DNA from: Aradus depressus
Taxonomy: Eukaryota > Arthropoda > Insecta > Hemiptera > Aradidae
Assembly (NCBI GenBank): GCA_963662175.1
Contig: OY759219.1
Location: 45,624,675-45,688,674 of the forward strand
Length of the DNA: 64,000 nt
Direction: 5' to 3'
The position numbers and the translations under genes were made by a program. This document shows, piece after piece, positions 60,598 through 64,000 of the stretch (position 1 is its first letter; every line of letters begins with the position of its first letter). The notes beneath the pieces were generated by a model, which made no database searches, was not told the origin of the DNA, and saw only the letters and a list, made by a program, of their open reading frames with translations.

Positions 60598-63500
60598 CTC
60601 CTCCACTAAGGTAGCCAGTCCGGTCACCAGCTACTTAACAATACTATATTGCCGAACTGCGCTTGTCAAGAAGACCTTTAGATGTAGAGGGATGCGCTGT
60701 TTACTGACGTAGTGGCCAGACAGCCTCTCCTCCACTAAGATAGCCTGTCCGGTCACCTGCTACTTAAGAATACTATATTGCCAAACTGCGCTTGTCAAGA
60801 AGACCTTTAGAGGGATGCGCTGTTTACCGACGTAGTGGCCAGACAGGCTCCCCTCCACTAAGATAGCCTGTCCGGTCACCAGCTACTTAAGAATACTATA
60901 TTGCCAAACTGCGCTTGTCAAGGAGACCTTTAGATGTAGAGGGATGCGCTGTTTACTGACGTAGTGGCCAGACAGCCTCTCCTCCTCCAAGATAGCCTGT
61001 CCGGTCACCAGCTACTTAAGAATATTATGTTGCCAAACTGCGCTTGTCAAAAAGACCTATAGAAATAGAGGGATGCGCTGTTTACTGACGTAGTGGCCAG
61101 ACAGCCTCTCCTCCTCTAAGATAGCCAGTCCGGCCACCAGCTACTTAAGAATACTATATTGCCAAACTGCGCTTGTCAAGAAGACCTTTAGATGTAGAGG
61201 GATGCGCTGTTTACTGACGAAGTGGCCAGACAGGCTTCCCTCCACTAAGGTAGCCAGTCCGGCCACCAGCTACTTAAGAATACTTTATTGCCAAACTGCG
61301 CTTGTCAAGAAGACCTTTAGATGTAGAGGGATGCGCTGTTTACTGACGAAGTGGCCAGACAGGCTCCCCTCCACTAAGGTAGCCAGTCCGGTCACCAGCT
61401 ACTTAAGAATACTATGTTGCCAAACTGCGCTTGTCAAGAAGACCTTTAGATGTAGAGGGATGCGCTGTTTACTGACGTAGTGGCCAGACAGGCTCCCCTC
61501 CACTAAGGTAGCCAGTCCGGTCACCAGCTACTTAATAATACTATGTTGCCAAACTGCGCTTGTCAAGAAGACCTTTAGATGTAGAGGGATGCGCTGTTTA
61601 CAGACGTAGTGGCCAGACAGGCTCCCCTCCACTAAGATAGCCTGTCCGGTCACCTGCTACTTAAGAATATTATATTGCCAAACTGCGCTTGACAAAAAGA
61701 CCTTTAGAAATAGAGGGATGCGCTGTTTACTGACGTAGTGGCCAGACAGCCTCTCCTCCTCTAAGATATCCAGTCCGGTCACCAGCTACTTAAGAATACT
61801 ATATTGCCAAACTGCGCTTGTCAAGGAGACCTTTAGATGTAGAGGGATGCGCTGTTTACTGACGTAGTGGCCAGACAGCCTCTCCTCCTCCAAGATAGCC
61901 TGTCCGGTCACCAGCTACTTAAGAATATTATGTTGCCAAACTGCGCTTGTCAAAAAGACCTATAGAAATCGAGGGATGCGCTGTTTACTGACGTAGTGGC
62001 CAGACAGCCTCTCCTCCTCTAAGATAGCCAGTCCGGCCACCAGCTACTTAAGAATATTATATTGCCAAACTGCGCTTGTCAAGAAGACCTTTAGATGTAG
62101 AGGGATGCGCTGTTTACTGACGAAGTGGCCAGACAGGCTCCCCTCCACTAAGGTAGCCAGTCCGGTCACCAGCTACTTAAGAATATTATGTTGCCAAACT
62201 GCGCTTGTCAAAAAGACCTTTAGAAATAGAGGGATGCGCTGTTTACTGACGTAGTGGCCAGACAGCCTCTCCTCCTCTAAGATAGCCAGTCCGGTCACCA
62301 GCTACTTAAGAATACTATGTTGCCAAACTGCGCTTGTCAAAAAGACCTTTAGAAATAGAGGGATGCGCTGTTTACTGACGTAGTGGCCAGACAGCCTCTC
62401 CTCCTCTAAGATATCCAGTCCGGTCACCAGCTACTTAAGAATACTATATTGCCAAACTGCGCTTGTCAAGGAGACCTTTAGATGTAGAGGGATGCGCTGT
62501 TTACTGACGTAGTGGCCAGACAGCCTCTCCTCCTCTAAGATAGCCTGTCCGGTCACCAGCTACTTAAGAATACTATGTTGCCAAACTGCGCTTGTCAAAA
62601 AGACCTTTAGAAATAGAGGGATGCGTTGTTTACAGACGTAGTGGCCAGACAGCCTCTCCTCCTCTAAGATAGCCTGTCCGGTCACCAGCTACTTAAGAAT
62701 ACTATGTTGCCAAACTGCGCTTGTCAAAAAGACCTTTAGAAATCGAGGGATGCGCTGTTTACTGACGTAGTGGCCAGACAGCCTCTCCTCCTCTAAGATA
62801 GCCAGTCCGGTCACCAGCTACTTGAGAATACTATATTGCCGAACTGCGCTTGTCAAGAAGACCTTTAGATGTAGAGGGATGCTCTGTTTACTGACGTAGT
62901 GGCCAGACAGGCTCTCCTCCACTAAGATAGCCAGTCCGGTCACCAGCTACTTAAGAATACTATATTGCCAAACTGCGCTTGTCAAGAAGACCTTTAGATG
63001 TAGATGGATGCTCTGTTTACTGACGTAGTGGCCAGACAGCCTCTCCTCCTCTAAGATATCCAGTCCGGTCACCAGCTACTTAAGAATACTATGTTGCCAA
63101 ACTGCGCTTGTCAAAAAGACCTTTAGAAATAGAGGGATGCGCTGTTTACTGACGTAGTGGCCAGACAGCCTCTCCTCCTCTAAGATATCCAGTCCGGTCA
63201 CCAGCTACTTAAGAATACTATGTTGTCAAACTGCGCTTGTCAAAAAGACATTTAGATGTAGAGGGATGCGCTGTTTACTGACGTAGTGGCCAGACAGCCT
63301 CTCCTCCACTAAGATAGCCTCTACGGTCACCAGCTACTTAAGAATACTATGTTGCCAAACTGCGCTTGTCAAAAAGACCTTTAGATGTACAAGGATGCGC
63401 TGTTTACTGACGTAGTGACCAGACAGCCTCTCCTCTTCTAAGATAGCCAGTCCGGTCACCAGCTACTTAAGAATACTATATTGCCGAACTGCGCTTGTCA

Positions 63501-64000
63501 AGAAGACCTTTAGATGTACAAGGATGCGCTGTTTCCTGACGTAGTGACCAGACAGCCTCTCCTCTTCTAAGATAGCCAGTCCGGTCACCAGCTACTTAAG
63601 AATACTATGTTGTCAAACTGCGCTTGTCAAAAAGACCTTTAGATGTAGAGGGATGCTCTGTTTACTGACGTAGTGGCCAGACAGCCTCTCCTCCACTAAG
63701 GTAGCCAGTCTGGTCACCAGCTACTTAAGAATACTATGTTGCCAAACTGCGCTTGTCAAGAAGACCTTTAGATGTAGAGGGATGCTCTGTTTACTGACGT
63801 AGTGGCCAGACAGGCTCCCCTCCACTAAGATAGCCTCTACAGTCACCAGCTACTTGAGAATACTATATTGCCAAACTGCGCTTGTCAAAAAGACCTTTAG
63901 ATGTAGAGGGATGCGCTGTTTACTGACGAAGTGGCCAGACAGGCTATCCTCCACTAAGATAGCCTCTACGGTCACCAGCTACTTAAGAATACTATATTGC
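60598..64000. repeat. Satellite C: ~129-bp tandem array
   Basis: About 26.5 copies of a 123-129 bp unit to the right edge. Landmarks in order are CTCCTCCACTAAGATAGCC, GTCCGGTCACCAGCTACTTA, AGAATACTATATTGCCAAAC, TGCGCTTGTCAAGAAGACCT, AGAGGGATGCGCTGTTTACT and GACGTAGTGGCCAGACAG. Variants include GATGTAGAG versus AAATAGAG and GACGTAG versus GACGAAG. A seven-unit (903 bp) recurrence of the CCTCCTCCAAGATAG variant is seen at 60981 and 61884. Because 129 is a multiple of 3, copies with GACGAAG give a repeated open frame near 61202-61480; I do not regard it as coding. Confidence 0.96.

Noticed and set aside
61202..61480. 92-codon repeated open frame in satellite C
   Set aside because: 129-bp units keep the frame by arithmetic, and it is open only where GACGTAG became GACGAAG. 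No protein features.

Overview
The window is non-coding, repeat-dominated eukaryotic nuclear DNA, most likely from an arthropod (probably an insect). The grounds are three unrelated satellite arrays, GT-AG introns, a Ty3/gypsy element, a poly(A)-tailed retroinsertion, an 8-bp-TSD hAT-type MITE and AT-rich unique DNA. No bacterial or viral gene organisation is visible. The species cannot be named from sequence alone.

Layout. (1) 1-41751: one uninterrupted head-to-tail array of a ~90-bp monomer (satellite A, about 466 copies, all in one orientation, running off the left edge). It shows several layers of higher-order repetition (offsets of 1523, 1790, 2415 and 2775 bp). (2) 41752-41977: a short unique spacer. 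(3) 41978-50815: satellite B, 65-bp monomer, split by a degenerate Ty3/gypsy-type LTR retrotransposon (42140-46904; two 119-bp LTRs; target-site duplication CCCAG). The integrase region of that element was in turn hit by a poly(A)-tailed retroinsertion (45470-46048). This is a three-level nest. (4) 50816-54519: AT-rich unique DNA with a degenerate ~90-bp repeat, a duplicated hairpin and a G16 run. (5) 54520-60597: a gene-bearing interval. I find five short exons on the + strand (54910-54985, 56887-56993, 57919-57954, 59175-59289, 60442-60509) with good GT-AG sites. Their phases fit and give 402 nt = 134 codons with no stop. They are separated by introns of about 0.9-1.9 kb filled with repeats: a satellite B island just before the first exon, a hAT MITE with a nested foldback, a 65-bp minisatellite, a tRNA-derived SINE head and a LINE relic. 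(6) 60598-64000: satellite C, 129-bp monomer, running off the right edge.

How it fits together. The only credible host gene is the split one at 54910-60509; its product is not recognised. Each of its flanks or introns is crowded by tandem repeats that come within 10-90 bp of splice sites. All long open frames elsewhere belong to the decayed retrotransposon (gag, protease, reverse transcriptase, RNase H, integrase), which carries stops, frameshifts, a deletion and an insertion and cannot be active. The satellites themselves are not coding.
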